The notes: a model not told the origin generated them from the sequence alone. A stretch of 64,000 nucleotides of DNA from Thiodiazotropha sp040506775 (GCA_040506775.1 JBEVWC010000002.1:434001-498000), one strand, 5' to 3'. Shown: positions 34,841 to 43,859, numbered from the stretch's first letter. Made by a program: numbers and translations.

Positions 34841-35431
34841 ATGGCATCCTCTAAAGACAAACCTCGGCAACCTGAAGTGAAATCCACGAAGCGATCCCCG
34901 GCTGATCGGAAAAGCCCCCCGGGCAGGCGTGTCGCTGCTGAGGCGTATACACCGCCAGGCGAAGTGAGGGTGGGCGAAGTTGTAAAGGTGCGCGGGCAGC
35001 AGGTCGAATGGGTTTCTAATGATGAGCGTGTCAGTCGTCTGTTGACCGGCCGGAACGTAAAGACTGAACGTTTAATCGGCTGTCTTCGTGAAGGCTTGGC
35101 TGTGACGAGTGTCGAACGTGTCATGAAAGGCCTGGGGATCGAATCGACCGAATCGCTGCTCCCCATCATCGGCATGTCGAGCAGAACCTACGCCCGGCGC
35201 AAACAATCCAATCAGGCACTCACCCCGCTGGAGTCTGATCGTCTCTATCGCCTTGCCAAGATCGAATCATTGGCCGAAGGCGTGCTGGGCGATAAAGAGT
35301 CCGCCAATGACTGGCTACAGAGTCCCAATCGGGCGCTAGGCGCGGTGCCTTTAGCCTTGCTCGATACCGAAGCCGGAACCGAACAAGTCGAGACCATCCT
35401 CACCCGCATCGAGCACGGAGTCTACAGCTAG
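34841..35431 (+). CDS. Xre/MbcA/ParS-type antitoxin of a RES toxin-antitoxin pair
   Basis: The ATG at 34841 is preferred over an upstream TTG because of the GAAAGG site. The 196-residue product has a basic, disordered N-terminal region, an Xre-like helix-turn-helix middle (LLPIIGMSSRTYARRKQSN) and a C-terminal DUF2384-type module (DRLYRLAKIESLAEGVLGD, NDWLQSPNRALG, ALLDTEAGTEQVETILTRIEHG). It is the partner of the RES toxin that follows with a one-base overlap (TAGTG). It neutralises the toxin and is expected to repress the operon. The N-terminal extension is longer than in common antitoxins. Confidence 0.88.
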   Translation: MASSKDKPRQPEVKSTKRSPADRKSPPGRRVAAEAYTPPGEVRVGEVVKVRGQQVEWVSNDERVSRLLTGRNVKTERLIGCLREGLAVTSVERVMKGLGIESTESLLPIIGMSSRTYARRKQSNQALTPLESDRLYRLAKIESLAEGVLGDKESANDWLQSPNRALGAVPLALLDTEAGTEQVETILTRIEHGVYS

Positions 35432-35892
35432 TGCGCGTCTGGCGCTTAACCACCAGACAGCACGCGACTACGGCATTCAGCGGATTGGGCAACCGGAAAG
35501 TCGGTAGCCGCTGGGTACCGTCCGGGTATTCCGCTGTCTACACCTCGGAAAGCCTTTCGCTGGCAACGGTTGAGACGTTGGTGCATATCGACCCCAGGCA
35601 TTTTAAAAATAACTTTGTGAAACTCTGGGCGGAGATCCCGGAAGGGATGGAAATGGAGACCCTGCAGGTCGATTCCCTTCCCAAGGATTGGCGCGAGGTC
35701 TATGAGGATCCCCGACTACAAGCGATCGGGCAAGATTGGGTTGAGCGGGCCGAGAGTGCGCTTTTGATGGTGCCATCCGCCGTCGTTCCAGAAGAAAATA
35801 ATATTATCATCAATCCACTTCATCCGGATTTTCCGCACATTGGCGTGGGAAAACCGGAACCATTTACTTTCGATGGCCGGCTTATTACTTGA
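35431..35892 (+). CDS. RES domain NAD-phosphorylase toxin
   Basis: GTG at 35431 overlaps the antitoxin stop. The 153-residue product shows the RES family landmarks: an N-terminal Arg (VWRL), VGSRWVPSGYSAVYTSES with conserved Arg and Tyr, SLATVETLVHID with conserved Glu, and VPSAVVPEENNIIINPLHPDF with conserved Ser and Asn. RES toxins degrade NAD+ and stop growth. The unit would stabilise the integrated module or act in phage defence. Confidence 0.9.
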   Translation: MRVWRLTTRQHATTAFSGLGNRKVGSRWVPSGYSAVYTSESLSLATVETLVHIDPRHFKNNFVKLWAEIPEGMEMETLQVDSLPKDWREVYEDPRLQAIGQDWVERAESALLMVPSAVVPEENNIIINPLHPDFPHIGVGKPEPFTFDGRLIT

Positions 35893-36104
35893 AGCCTTCT
35901 GTCGCCGATTGAAAAGCGAGTTGATAGGTGAACCCTTCTGATTGCTTATAGGGGTTTGAAGTCCAACGGAACGAAAACGTACGCTAAGACTTTTATCGGC
36001 CAGTTGCGGACATATTTCAGAAAAGCCTAGAATCATAAAAAAAAGCAAGGCTTGACCCCATATCCCTTTCTAAAATACTGGAAATCTCGATTACCGTTGA
36101 CGTT

Positions 36105-36150
36105 TATAAGTCGCCGCTGGATAGCCTACCGGCTGTGAAAGCGACTTATA
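36105..36150. other. Stem-loop between convergent genes
   Basis: A 10-base perfect inverted repeat (TATAAGTCGC / GCGACTTATA) encloses 26 bases with an additional GC-rich partial dyad. It sits between the RES toxin gene and the convergent membrane-protein gene. It may be a terminator or the folded end of a mobile element; it lacks the GTT/AAC core triplets expected for an integron site. Confidence 0.4.
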
Positions 36151-36168
36151 GCAAGGACTGCAGTGCGC

Positions 36169-37629
36169 TCAAGAACATAGTAAATTTACTGCAGCTGTTT
36201 GTATAACCCCAAAATGGGAAGCACCTGAAGTCGAGTAGCTCAATACTATAGGATTCTGACAGTCATATCCAAGCAATTTATACAACAGTTTTTCGGACTT
36301 TATACGGTCAGATTCTCTTACGAGAAAAATGGTCCTTTTAATAGTGCCAAGGTCCTTTAATAGTTCAATTTCCCACGTGATATTTTCCGTAATTTTGCTG
36401 ATATCCATTATTACAACATCCACTTCTTGCACAATGCGACTAACACAAGTACGCCAGCCTCTATTAGAACAAGCGATAGGAAATAATTTATTACGGGATA
36501 AATACCAATTCAGGTTCCGCATGGTATGCCGGTTCATTTCATTTATTAGACGAGAAATGTGTTTAGGTCTACATATTTTGCGTAAGCGAAAATGAAACAT
36601 TGATAGTTGGCCATATATTATAGGAATTCGAATGAATATAGGTATTCGAATACTTAAGTCTGCCAATGTATAGCAGTGGCCTATTGGAACAAGCTCTCTT
36701 TTAATTACGCTTTCAAGCTCTCTGGTGATCCATGAACGATTAAAAGGGCGAAGAAGAAGGAAACGAATTGGTTTTTTCCATGAAAAAGCCAACGGTACTA
36801 GCCATGGAAGAACAATGAGTGTGGGAAATACAAATATAATTAAGTAACCGCTAAACAGTAGCTCGATAACCTCATAGATTTCAGTTATTGATTTGCCAAT
36901 GATTGTTCCTACTGCTGCCCAATCATTTGTTGGCATTGGATCGTTCCAAATTTTTACGTGAATAATTTCAGTCATTCGATTGATGTAATCAATGAACATA
37001 ATCAATCCTGAAAAGATTAGTGCGAGGGTTATTTTGGGCACTAATCGTCCGATAGTTTTACGCCGATTTAGGTTCGAATAAATCAACTTGTGGTCAAAAG
37101 AGCGGCAACTTGATTTATTTGCTTTAAAATATTTATTCCAGTTCTCCTCCACATGCCAACCTACGAGGTAATCAGAATAATCAAGGACAGATTCTGAAAA
37201 CACAAGTAAACTAGAAACTGTTAATTGCACTAAAGATAATAGAAAATGAATTATATTTTCTAATAGATATCTTGCATCTAGTTCAATAGAATTTAATTCT
37301 ATTATTGAGTTGGCAAGCGATGATATTAAGTAAGATATACCTACTAAGAACAAAATGATTGAAAAAGTCCATTGCGCCCAACGATGACCATGTAATGCGA
37401 AGTAAGACAAAAATGAGATAATAAATAGTAAAGCGAAATGCAATATAGGGCTTGGGAGTAGCACCCAATTAAAGAATTCCAATAAATCAAAATCAAAACC
37501 GAATATTGAAATAACTTGTAGCAGAAGACTGATAATGCCGATCGATGAGCAAAACCATAAAATAGTATGCCCTTTTCGAACTGAAGCTGCCTCTGAATCG
37601 CTGGTATTATATTCAGAATTATTAATCAT
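36169..37629 (-). CDS. Polytopic membrane protein with C-terminal Rossmann-like cytosolic domain
   Basis: The 486-residue product has about six hydrophobic helices within residues 20-300 (for example LLLQVISIFGF, ILHFALLFIISFLSYFAL, GYLIIFVFPTLIVLPWLVPL). From about 305 a soluble domain follows: IRFLLLRPFNRSWITRELE, later DVVIMDISKITENITWEIELLKD, then TIFLVRESDR and a C-terminal strand-rich region. The DIS-x-TENxxWEIELL segment is like the last part of TIR or nucleoside deoxyribosyltransferase-like folds. I do not recognise a named family. The very AT-rich composition and location suggest a transferred defence or signalling protein, with a membrane part linked to an enzyme-like domain. Confidence 0.6.
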   Translation of the reverse strand: MINNSEYNTSDSEAASVRKGHTILWFCSSIGIISLLLQVISIFGFDFDLLEFFNWVLLPSPILHFALLFIISFLSYFALHGHRWAQWTFSIILFLVGISYLISSLANSIIELNSIELDARYLLENIIHFLLSLVQLTVSSLLVFSESVLDYSDYLVGWHVEENWNKYFKANKSSCRSFDHKLIYSNLNRRKTIGRLVPKITLALIFSGLIMFIDYINRMTEIIHVKIWNDPMPTNDWAAVGTIIGKSITEIYEVIELLFSGYLIIFVFPTLIVLPWLVPLAFSWKKPIRFLLLRPFNRSWITRELESVIKRELVPIGHCYTLADLSIRIPIFIRIPIIYGQLSMFHFRLRKICRPKHISRLINEMNRHTMRNLNWYLSRNKLFPIACSNRGWRTCVSRIVQEVDVVIMDISKITENITWEIELLKDLGTIKRTIFLVRESDRIKSEKLLYKLLGYDCQNPIVLSYSTSGASHFGVIQTAAVNLLCS

Positions 37630-37838
37630 AAATTCTTTTTAAGGCAAACAGCCACTTCTACAGAACTGTACATCTGGAAAATTTAATGCAAAAATGTATC
37701 AATATCATTGAGTCACAAGGTCTTTGTGCACACGCTGTATATACATTCCTTTCTCCCTATATAGGCAATCCGTGTAGGACCGGGTAGTGTTCAGAATTCT
37801 GTGTCATTTCTATAAACTTAGGCTAAAAGATATGATAC

Positions 37839-38273
37839 ATGAAAGACAAAATACAATTCGACATGGAAAGTACCATCCAGGCATTACGTGAGAGCAAAGA
37901 CCTCAGCGGCAAGGATGGCATCTTCACCCCTCTGATCAAGCAGCTCACTGAAGCGGCCATGCAGGCCGAGCTTGAGGAGCATATTGCGAACGAGGACAAC
38001 CCCAATCGAAAAAATGGCAGCAGCCGTAAAACCATGAAATCTCCGGCGGGGGAATTCGACCTGAATGCGCCACGTGATCGGGCCGGCACCTTCGAGCCTA
38101 AGATCGTCAAGAAACACCAGACCCATCTGACCGATGAGTTGGAACGTAAGATCATCAGGCTCTTTGCGCTGGGTAACAGCTACCAGGATATTCGCACGCA
38201 TATCGCCAAGATGTACCCCAGTCGGTGCAAAATGATTCAGTGCAGCCTCCACCTGGCCGCTTCGCAGATTTGA
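37839..38273 (+). pseudogene. IS256-family (Mutator) transposase, 3'-truncated
   Basis: The first 130 or so residues match the IS256 transposase N-terminus: FTPLIKQLTEAAMQAELEEHI, NRKNGSSRKTMKSPAGEFDL, PRDRAGTFEPKIVKKHQTHL and RLFALGNSYQDIRTHI. After KMYPS the similarity stops and the frame ends at 144 residues, compared with about 400 for a complete enzyme, so the DDE catalytic domain is lost. This is a dead remnant. No terminal inverted repeats could be identified. Confidence 0.8.
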
Positions 38274-38360
38274 TTCACAATCGGGTGATGAGTTTCATAA
38301 TTGCCTCATATGGGATTGTTATTGTATCTGCTGCTCAAGCAAATCATTCAATATTCGTTT

Positions 38361-38582
38361 TCAGTGGTCTGTGCCAAGATTGAACCACAGGACTGCAAGC
38401 GCCAGCACTAGCAAGCCTCCTGATAATAGATGTCGCTCAACACGATGGAGCAGAGTTGTAATTGCCCATCGTATAGGATTTCGCTCAGCGCGCGATATTT
38501 CCTCCGTCAGACGTTGGATAATACTCATCATGTCATGGAGAGCGCTGCCATTGTTTTCCCTTTCGCAAAGGAGTTCCTTCAA
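38361..38582 (-). CDS. Small protein with one C-terminal transmembrane helix
   Basis: This 73-residue frame is 45 bases downstream of the TIR-NB-ARC-TPR gene on the same strand. It is charged at the N-terminus (NGSALHDMMSIIQRLTEEIS) and ends with one hydrophobic helix (LLSGGLLVLALAVLWFNLG). It may be a tail-anchored partner of the NLR-like protein; alternatively it is only a fortuitous frame between the IS remnant and the gene. Confidence 0.35.
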   Translation of the reverse strand: MKELLCERENNGSALHDMMSIIQRLTEEISRAERNPIRWAITTLLHRVERHLLSGGLLVLALAVLWFNLGTDH

Positions 38583-38627
38583 GTAGTCGTTGAGTCGGAA
38601 CTCAGTAGTCCGTACAACTAGGACCGG

Positions 38628-41597
38628 TTATTTTTGCTTGGAATCGCCACTCAATATTTGCTGACAATTGTCAATGTTCGTTTGAACAATTTTAATACTA
38701 GGATGTGAAAGTGGCAAAGTAGCACGCATTATTGCCAGGGCTAGGCGAAAGTGCTGTTCAGCATCCTCATAACGCCCCTGGTCTTCGAGGTTGATCGCCG
38801 CATTGTTGTAGCTGGTAGCGGTAGAGGGGTGGTCCTCGCCCAGTACCCGCTGGAGGATCTCCAGGGCCTGGCGAAAGAGCGGTTCGGCCTCCTCATATCG
38901 CCCCTGGGCATTGAGGTTGGACGCCACATTGTTGTAGCTGGTGGCGGTAGAGGGGTGGTCCTCGCCCAGTACCCGCTGGCGGATCTCCAGGGCCTGGCGA
39001 TAGAGCGCTTCGGCCTCCTCATATCGCCCCTGGGCATCAAGGTTGTACGCCACATTGTTGTAGCTGGTGGCGGTAGAGGGGTGGTCCTTGCCCAGTACCC
39101 GCTGGAGGATCTCCAGGGCCTGGCGAAAGAGCGGTTCGGCCGCCTCATATCGCCCCTGGGCATTGAGGTTGTACGCCACATTGTTGTAGCTGGTGGCGGT
39201 AGAGGGGTGGTCCTCGCCCAGTACCCGCTGGAGGATCTCCAGGGCCTGGCGATAGAGCGGTTCGGCCTCCTCATATCGCCCCTGGTCATCAAGGTTGGAC
39301 GCCACATTGTTGTAGCTGGTGGCGGTATCGGGGTGGTCCTCGCCCAGTACCCGCTGGCGGATCTCCAGGGCCTGGCGAAAGAGCGGTTCGGCCTCCTCAT
39401 ATCGCCCCTGGGCATTGAGGTTGGACGCCACATTGTTGTAGCTGGTGGCGGTATCGGGGTGGTCCTCGCCCAGTACCCGCTGGCTGATCTCCAGGGCCTG
39501 GCGAAAGAGCGGTTCGGCCTCCTCATATCGCCCCTGGGCATCAAGGTTGTACGCCACATTGTTGTAGCTGGTGGCGGTAGAGGGGTGGTCCTCGCCCAGT
39601 ACCCGCTGGCGGATCTCCATGGCCTGGCGAAAGAGCGGTTCGGCCTCCTCATATCGCCCCTGGGCATTGAGGTTGTACGCCACATTGTTGTAGCTGGTGG
39701 CGGTAGAGGGGTGGTCCTCGCCCAGTACCCGCTGGAGGATCTCCAGGGCCTGGCGATAGAGCGCTTCGGCCTCCTCATATCGCCCCTGGGCATCAAGGTT
39801 GTACGCCACATTGTTGTAGCTGGTGGCGGTATCGGGGTGGTCCTCGCCCAGTACCCGCTGGCGGATCTCCATGGCCTGGCGAAAGAGCGGTTCGGCCTCC
39901 TCATATCGCCCCTGGGCATTGAGATAATAGGCGATATAGGATTCGAGTAGCGCCATCTGCTCGAGATCGACCTGGGTTGTTTGAATTCGCTGCAATAACA
40001 TCAGCGCGTGCGCCAGCAGTTGTCGGCAGACCAGCCAGTGTTCTGGATTCCCACCATCGTTTCCACCAGGCCAGAGCGTTAGCAACGCCGTCAGTCCTTG
40101 CGAGGAGATCTGTGAGTAATCCCCTTCGGCGCGAGTGCGAGCGACCTCTTGCACGAGGCGGTGGATGTTGATCGTCGCTGCGCCATCATCCCATTCGCCG
40201 AAAGCAATCAACGACAGATCAGCGAGTGAGCGGATTGCATCCCCGCGCCGGTCTTCATCGGGCATCCCTGCGACCACCAGCGTCATCGGTATGGCGTCAG
40301 GCGCATAGAGGGACAGGAGCCGTATCAATTGTTCTGATGCCGGCGCATCCTCCGACGCCCTGGTCAGGGCGAGGTCGAAGGTAACAAATACCGACTGAGG
40401 GTAACGTGCCTGGCGCGGAACTTTTTTGATCAGATCCGCTATCCGGGTACGATACTGCTCGAAAGGTGTATGGGTGCTCCAGCAATAACTCCGTGCATGC
40501 TCGAGTGCAAGGGGTAGGTATCCCAGATCCTCGGCCAAGCGGGCTGCCGCGTTGGCATCCTTGTCCCGAGAACGCTCCAGCAAGAACTGCAGTGCTGTTT
40601 CCGGTGGAAAGGTGCCAACCGGCAGTTCTGTGGCATAATCATGCCAATCTGACCATCGGCTGGTGAGTAAGAGGCGGGTGCCTTCTTGCGGAATCAACCC
40701 CTGAGCAATATCTGGGCTTTCGACGTTGTCGTAAATCAGCAGCCAGGGTTTGGCTTCTGGGCTCTCTTGCGAACTGACAAATGCCAGATGATCAAGTGTG
40801 GCGCGTGCCGCCACCTCGGTGTCAGGCATTTCCTCGAGACCGGGAATCAAGCGTGCTCCCAAAGTCACCAGATCATCAATTAGCGTCTGACGCAGCTCGC
40901 CACGCGCCCACCACAGGCCTTGATACTCGGTGCGATGCTGCCATGCGTAATACTTGGCAAGAAACGTCTTGCCGACACCGCCTAAACCGATAAGGGCCGT
41001 TGTGCCAGAGTCCGTCAACGCAACGACAGATGAGTCCGCTTCTCCTGCATTGCCAAGCGTCGACTCGAGCGCGGCAAGCTCATTTTCTCGGCCAATAAAT
41101 CCTCGTAAGGACTCGATCTCAGGATGCACTATCTGTTTGGGCGAACGGCGATACAGTGCCGCGAAATCAAACTCGGCTTGGCGTTTCTCCACGCCGATGG
41201 CTACGCGTATCACGCGCTCCAAAGTGGTTGCATCGCCAAGCACGGGGACTAGGTCAATATAGGCAAGATCCTTGAGGTGTTCGCTTGGCGGTACGTTGTC
41301 GATGCGAAAAACCAGCAATCGCTCCTTGAGATTGCGTGGATCGCTCGCGAGTACCTGTTCGTACTCTTTCTTACAATACTCTGATTGCTGATAAGCACGA
41401 GACAGCAGCGCGATCATGCGCTTGTCATCATCAAACCCCTGCGCCATACGCGCCATGAAACTGGCATGCCCAAAGTCCTCATCCTGTAGCCAGGTATCAC
41501 AACCGACTTCGCGAAGGATCTTGGCAATCGCAATTGCAATGTCGCGGTCTGCGCCCGCACGGGAAATAAAGAATACTTGGGTATGTTCCGTTTGCAT
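38628..41597 (-). CDS. TIR-NB-ARC-TPR protein (STAND/NLR-like defence protein)
   Basis: The 989-residue protein is built of three parts. Residues 1-140 are a TIR domain (QVFFISRAGADRDIAIAIAK, WLQDEDFG, with putative NADase Glu78 in YCKKE). Residues about 165-460 are an NB-ARC ATPase with Walker A GLGGVGKT (204-211) and Walker B LLIYDN. From about 560 to 985 there are TPR-like repeats of 42 residues, nine of which are nearly identical, plus a diverged last unit. TIR-STAND proteins detect infection and trigger NAD depletion. The near-identity of the repeats indicates recent amplification. The gene is GC-rich relative to the neighbouring membrane protein. Confidence 0.9.
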   Translation of the reverse strand: MQTEHTQVFFISRAGADRDIAIAIAKILREVGCDTWLQDEDFGHASFMARMAQGFDDDKRMIALLSRAYQQSEYCKKEYEQVLASDPRNLKERLLVFRIDNVPPSEHLKDLAYIDLVPVLGDATTLERVIRVAIGVEKRQAEFDFAALYRRSPKQIVHPEIESLRGFIGRENELAALESTLGNAGEADSSVVALTDSGTTALIGLGGVGKTFLAKYYAWQHRTEYQGLWWARGELRQTLIDDLVTLGARLIPGLEEMPDTEVAARATLDHLAFVSSQESPEAKPWLLIYDNVESPDIAQGLIPQEGTRLLLTSRWSDWHDYATELPVGTFPPETALQFLLERSRDKDANAAARLAEDLGYLPLALEHARSYCWSTHTPFEQYRTRIADLIKKVPRQARYPQSVFVTFDLALTRASEDAPASEQLIRLLSLYAPDAIPMTLVVAGMPDEDRRGDAIRSLADLSLIAFGEWDDGAATINIHRLVQEVARTRAEGDYSQISSQGLTALLTLWPGGNDGGNPEHWLVCRQLLAHALMLLQRIQTTQVDLEQMALLESYIAYYLNAQGRYEEAEPLFRQAMEIRQRVLGEDHPDTATSYNNVAYNLDAQGRYEEAEALYRQALEILQRVLGEDHPSTATSYNNVAYNLNAQGRYEEAEPLFRQAMEIRQRVLGEDHPSTATSYNNVAYNLDAQGRYEEAEPLFRQALEISQRVLGEDHPDTATSYNNVASNLNAQGRYEEAEPLFRQALEIRQRVLGEDHPDTATSYNNVASNLDDQGRYEEAEPLYRQALEILQRVLGEDHPSTATSYNNVAYNLNAQGRYEAAEPLFRQALEILQRVLGKDHPSTATSYNNVAYNLDAQGRYEEAEALYRQALEIRQRVLGEDHPSTATSYNNVASNLNAQGRYEEAEPLFRQALEILQRVLGEDHPSTATSYNNAAINLEDQGRYEDAEQHFRLALAIMRATLPLSHPSIKIVQTNIDNCQQILSGDSKQK
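38790..39923 (-). repeat. Tandem array of nine 126-bp TPR-coding units
   Basis: Nine consecutive 126-base units, each encoding a 42-residue TPR (LxAQGRYEEAEPLFRQALEI type), are nearly identical at DNA level. Units alternate between an Asn form (LNAQ) and an Asp form (LDAQ or LDDQ) through all nine, which suggests growth by duplication of 252-bp pairs. A diverged tenth unit follows. Confidence 0.9.
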
Positions 41598-41661
41598 GGA
41601 TCGACCTTCTGAATTCCCTGATTTTATCTATTAATATAGCTACTTATAATCTTAATTATAA

Positions 41662-41913
41662 CGGTGCAACCCTATAAGAAATGAATCGGATCAAGCACAT
41701 GGCAATACTTACGAGTTAAGTATTTACCAAGTTCAAGAAAACGGGCAATACAGAATTTACATATCGAAAGCAGGAGATACGGTAGGAGATATTTTCACAG
41801 CATCACAAGAAGATGTATTGGATGCAAAACAATCGAAAAGCGCCGATCTAATAAAAGAGTTAATATCAGTGGCAAAAAGTGATATTGATCGTAATGAATT
41901 TAACCAATATTGA
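41662..41913 (+). pseudogene. 5'-truncated gene fragment, unknown
   Basis: An open frame of 83 codons ends at TGA 41911-41913 and reads coherently (YELSIYQVQENGQYRIYISK, then AGDTVGDIFTASQEDVLDAK), but it has no ATG or GTG in frame and begins after a stop. The only TTG is too late. It is either the 3' end of a lost gene or needs an unusual start such as ATA or ATT. No family is recognised. Confidence 0.4.
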
Positions 41914-41982
41914 CACTTGGGAAGTGGGGCAAGCAACCCCTAAGAAAAGTCTACGCGTGAAACAGAATAGAGGTGGACAGGC

Positions 41983-42189
41983 ATGACGGAGGCACTAGTA
42001 GGTCTTCTTGGGGTAATTGTCGGCGCACTAATTACAGGAATTAGCGAATATATTACAAATAAGATATCGCGTCGAAAACGTGGCGAGTACTTAGCTATCC
42101 GTGTTGTTGCCATTCTTGATAACTTCGTTAGTCATTGTGTTCATGCGGTTAACGACCTCGGTTCTATCACCCTCAAAGATTTAACATAA
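41983..42189 (+). CDS. Truncated N-terminal membrane-anchored protein
   Basis: The 68-residue frame starts with a single transmembrane helix (LVGLLGVIVGALITGISEYI) and a basic stretch (NKISRRKRGEYLAIRVVAIL). Similar N-termini belong to longer hypothetical proteins, so this one appears cut at the right-hand border of the island. An AGGTGG site precedes the ATG. It may be a gene remnant and not functional. Confidence 0.4.
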   Translation: MTEALVGLLGVIVGALITGISEYITNKISRRKRGEYLAIRVVAILDNFVSHCVHAVNDLGSITLKDLT

Positions 42190-42233
42190 TATACATTATG
42201 CGCATAGTGGACATGCGATAGCAGCTTTGTAGG

Positions 42234-43226
42234 TTAATTCTTACCAATGATGAAATATTGGTTCTTTCCCCTGCGTTTAGCCTCATACATCCCCTTGTCC
42301 GCACGGGTCAACAGATCACTCCCGTTTTTTGCATGATCCGGGAATGTCGAAATTCCGATACTGCACCCGATTCTTACCTCATCGAGGGCTGGAGTTTTGA
42401 GTACTGTAACTGCGCCGATCAGCTTATCTGCCAGTTTGAACACGGCGTCATCACCTTGGACGTCCTCGACCAGTAACACGAATTCATCTCCGCCGATTCT
42501 GGCCAATGTGTCATCACCCCTCAGGTGTTTCACGAATGTCTGGGCGACATCATGTAACACCTGGTCACCGACCTCATGTCCCATTTCGTCGTTTACCTGC
42601 TTGAAACCGTCCAGATCGATAAAAAGAATTGCCAGACGGCCGCTGTTCCGGGTAGCCCGACTGATCGCCTGCTCAAGGCGTTTGTTGAACAAAACCCGGT
42701 TGGGAATCTTGGTGAGTGGATCGTAGAGCGCTTGCCTGCGGAGCATCTCTTCACCCCGCCTTTGCGCGGTTACATTGCGCACATAAACGGAGAATCCTTT
42801 GACGGATTGATCGGATGCCATGTCGGGTTTGTAAAATACCTCTACATCCTGTTGCTGTTTGAATCGGTAGTCGATACGGTCGTTGTAGCTGATTGTATGG
42901 CCACTCAGTACGCCCTTCACATAGGGTTGAATCTTCTCCATGCCATTTTGGCCGATATATTGAATGACATGCTTTCCGATGAACGTATCCAATGATTGGC
43001 CTGATTCATCGGCATAGACTTGATTGCAGAAACGGTAATACAGACCCTGATCTACATATGCAACATAATCGGGTATCGAGTCCAGGACGAATGTCAGCAG
43101 TGAACGTTGTGATTCTGAGGACTGCAATTGTGTTTGTAATTCTGCAACCTCCTCCTCCAGTTCCTGAATCCGTTTGAGCAAGGCATTATTATTATTGTCA
43201 GTCACGTCATCGGAACTCGTTGTCAA
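42234..43226 (-). CDS. PAS-GGDEF diguanylate cyclase
   Basis: The 330-residue product has a short coiled coil (about 10-40), a PAS domain (about 43-160; VLDSIPDYVAYVDQGLYYRF, ending SVYVRNVTAQRRGEE) and a GGDEF domain with an intact GGDEF motif and an RxxD inhibitory site (RGDDTLARIGGDEF). It makes cyclic-di-GMP. The start is TTG, sharing TTGA with the stop of the DUF1330 gene, so translation is coupled. Its place downstream of the RpfC-like kinase suggests that c-di-GMP formation belongs to the same circuit. Confidence 0.92.
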   Translation of the reverse strand: MTTSSDDVTDNNNNALLKRIQELEEEVAELQTQLQSSESQRSLLTFVLDSIPDYVAYVDQGLYYRFCNQVYADESGQSLDTFIGKHVIQYIGQNGMEKIQPYVKGVLSGHTISYNDRIDYRFKQQQDVEVFYKPDMASDQSVKGFSVYVRNVTAQRRGEEMLRRQALYDPLTKIPNRVLFNKRLEQAISRATRNSGRLAILFIDLDGFKQVNDEMGHEVGDQVLHDVAQTFVKHLRGDDTLARIGGDEFVLLVEDVQGDDAVFKLADKLIGAVTVLKTPALDEVRIGCSIGISTFPDHAKNGSDLLTRADKGMYEAKRRGKNQYFIIGKN

Positions 43227-43519
43227 ACCTGTGGAAGGCCATCGATCAGTACCACATGTGCCTCAGCAGAGGCAAAACGCATTGCTTTCCAGGGTTTGTA
43301 TTCCTCTGAGTTGTACCAGGCATGGAACGCTCCGCGGTCAGGCCACTCATGCACGACAGCGATGTTACCGGGCCACTCGCCCTCTATCGTCTCATAGTCA
43401 CCACCGGCAAGCAGGAAACGCCCTCCATACTTCGTCAATGTGCCTGTGTGACCGTCCACATATCTCTGGAACTGATCTGGATCTTTGACGAGGACGGAGA
43501 CTATCGAGTATGCCGGCAT
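43223..43519 (-). CDS. DUF1330 family protein
   Basis: The start at 43519 gives MPAYSIVSVLVKDPDQFQRY, the typical beginning of the ferredoxin-like DUF1330 fold (98 residues); the frame is open upstream but the extra residues do not fit the family. Further motifs are GGRFLLAGGDYETIEGEWPG and WYNSEEYKPWKAMR. The function is unknown. It is placed between rpfC and the diguanylate cyclase gene, with a four-base overlap to the latter. Confidence 0.75.
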   Translation of the reverse strand: MPAYSIVSVLVKDPDQFQRYVDGHTGTLTKYGGRFLLAGGDYETIEGEWPGNIAVVHEWPDRGAFHAWYNSEEYKPWKAMRFASAEAHVVLIDGLPQV

Positions 43520-43859
43520 GTGAACCACTTTATAACAAGGGTGGAGAATGTTCTGAGGTACAGTCTGTATAACTTTGTGAGTGTATAAAGATCGTCCATC
43601 AAATGGAATATCGTCACACTCTGAGGTCATCATGGATGAAGACGCCATGACCGAATAATTATACAGTTATTACAGTTACTTACGTAATACTTCTGAAATT
43701 ACTGGGAATGAATTTCCGGTAGTTGATCTGGCTGAATTGTCAGTTTTGAACGAATTAATGGAATTCGATGATCATTCGACTGACCTTCGTTCAGGTATCC
43801 GGTGTGCTATGACAGTGCGGGAAGCGACCTCGATTCAAGGAAAAACGGGCGCCCGCGGC

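Noticed and set aside
38741..39950. Two long frames of about 390-400 residues, one on each strand, over the TPR array
   Set aside because: The 126-base repeat is a multiple of three, so any frame without a stop in one unit stays open through all units. The products are simple periodic shadows of the TPR sequence.
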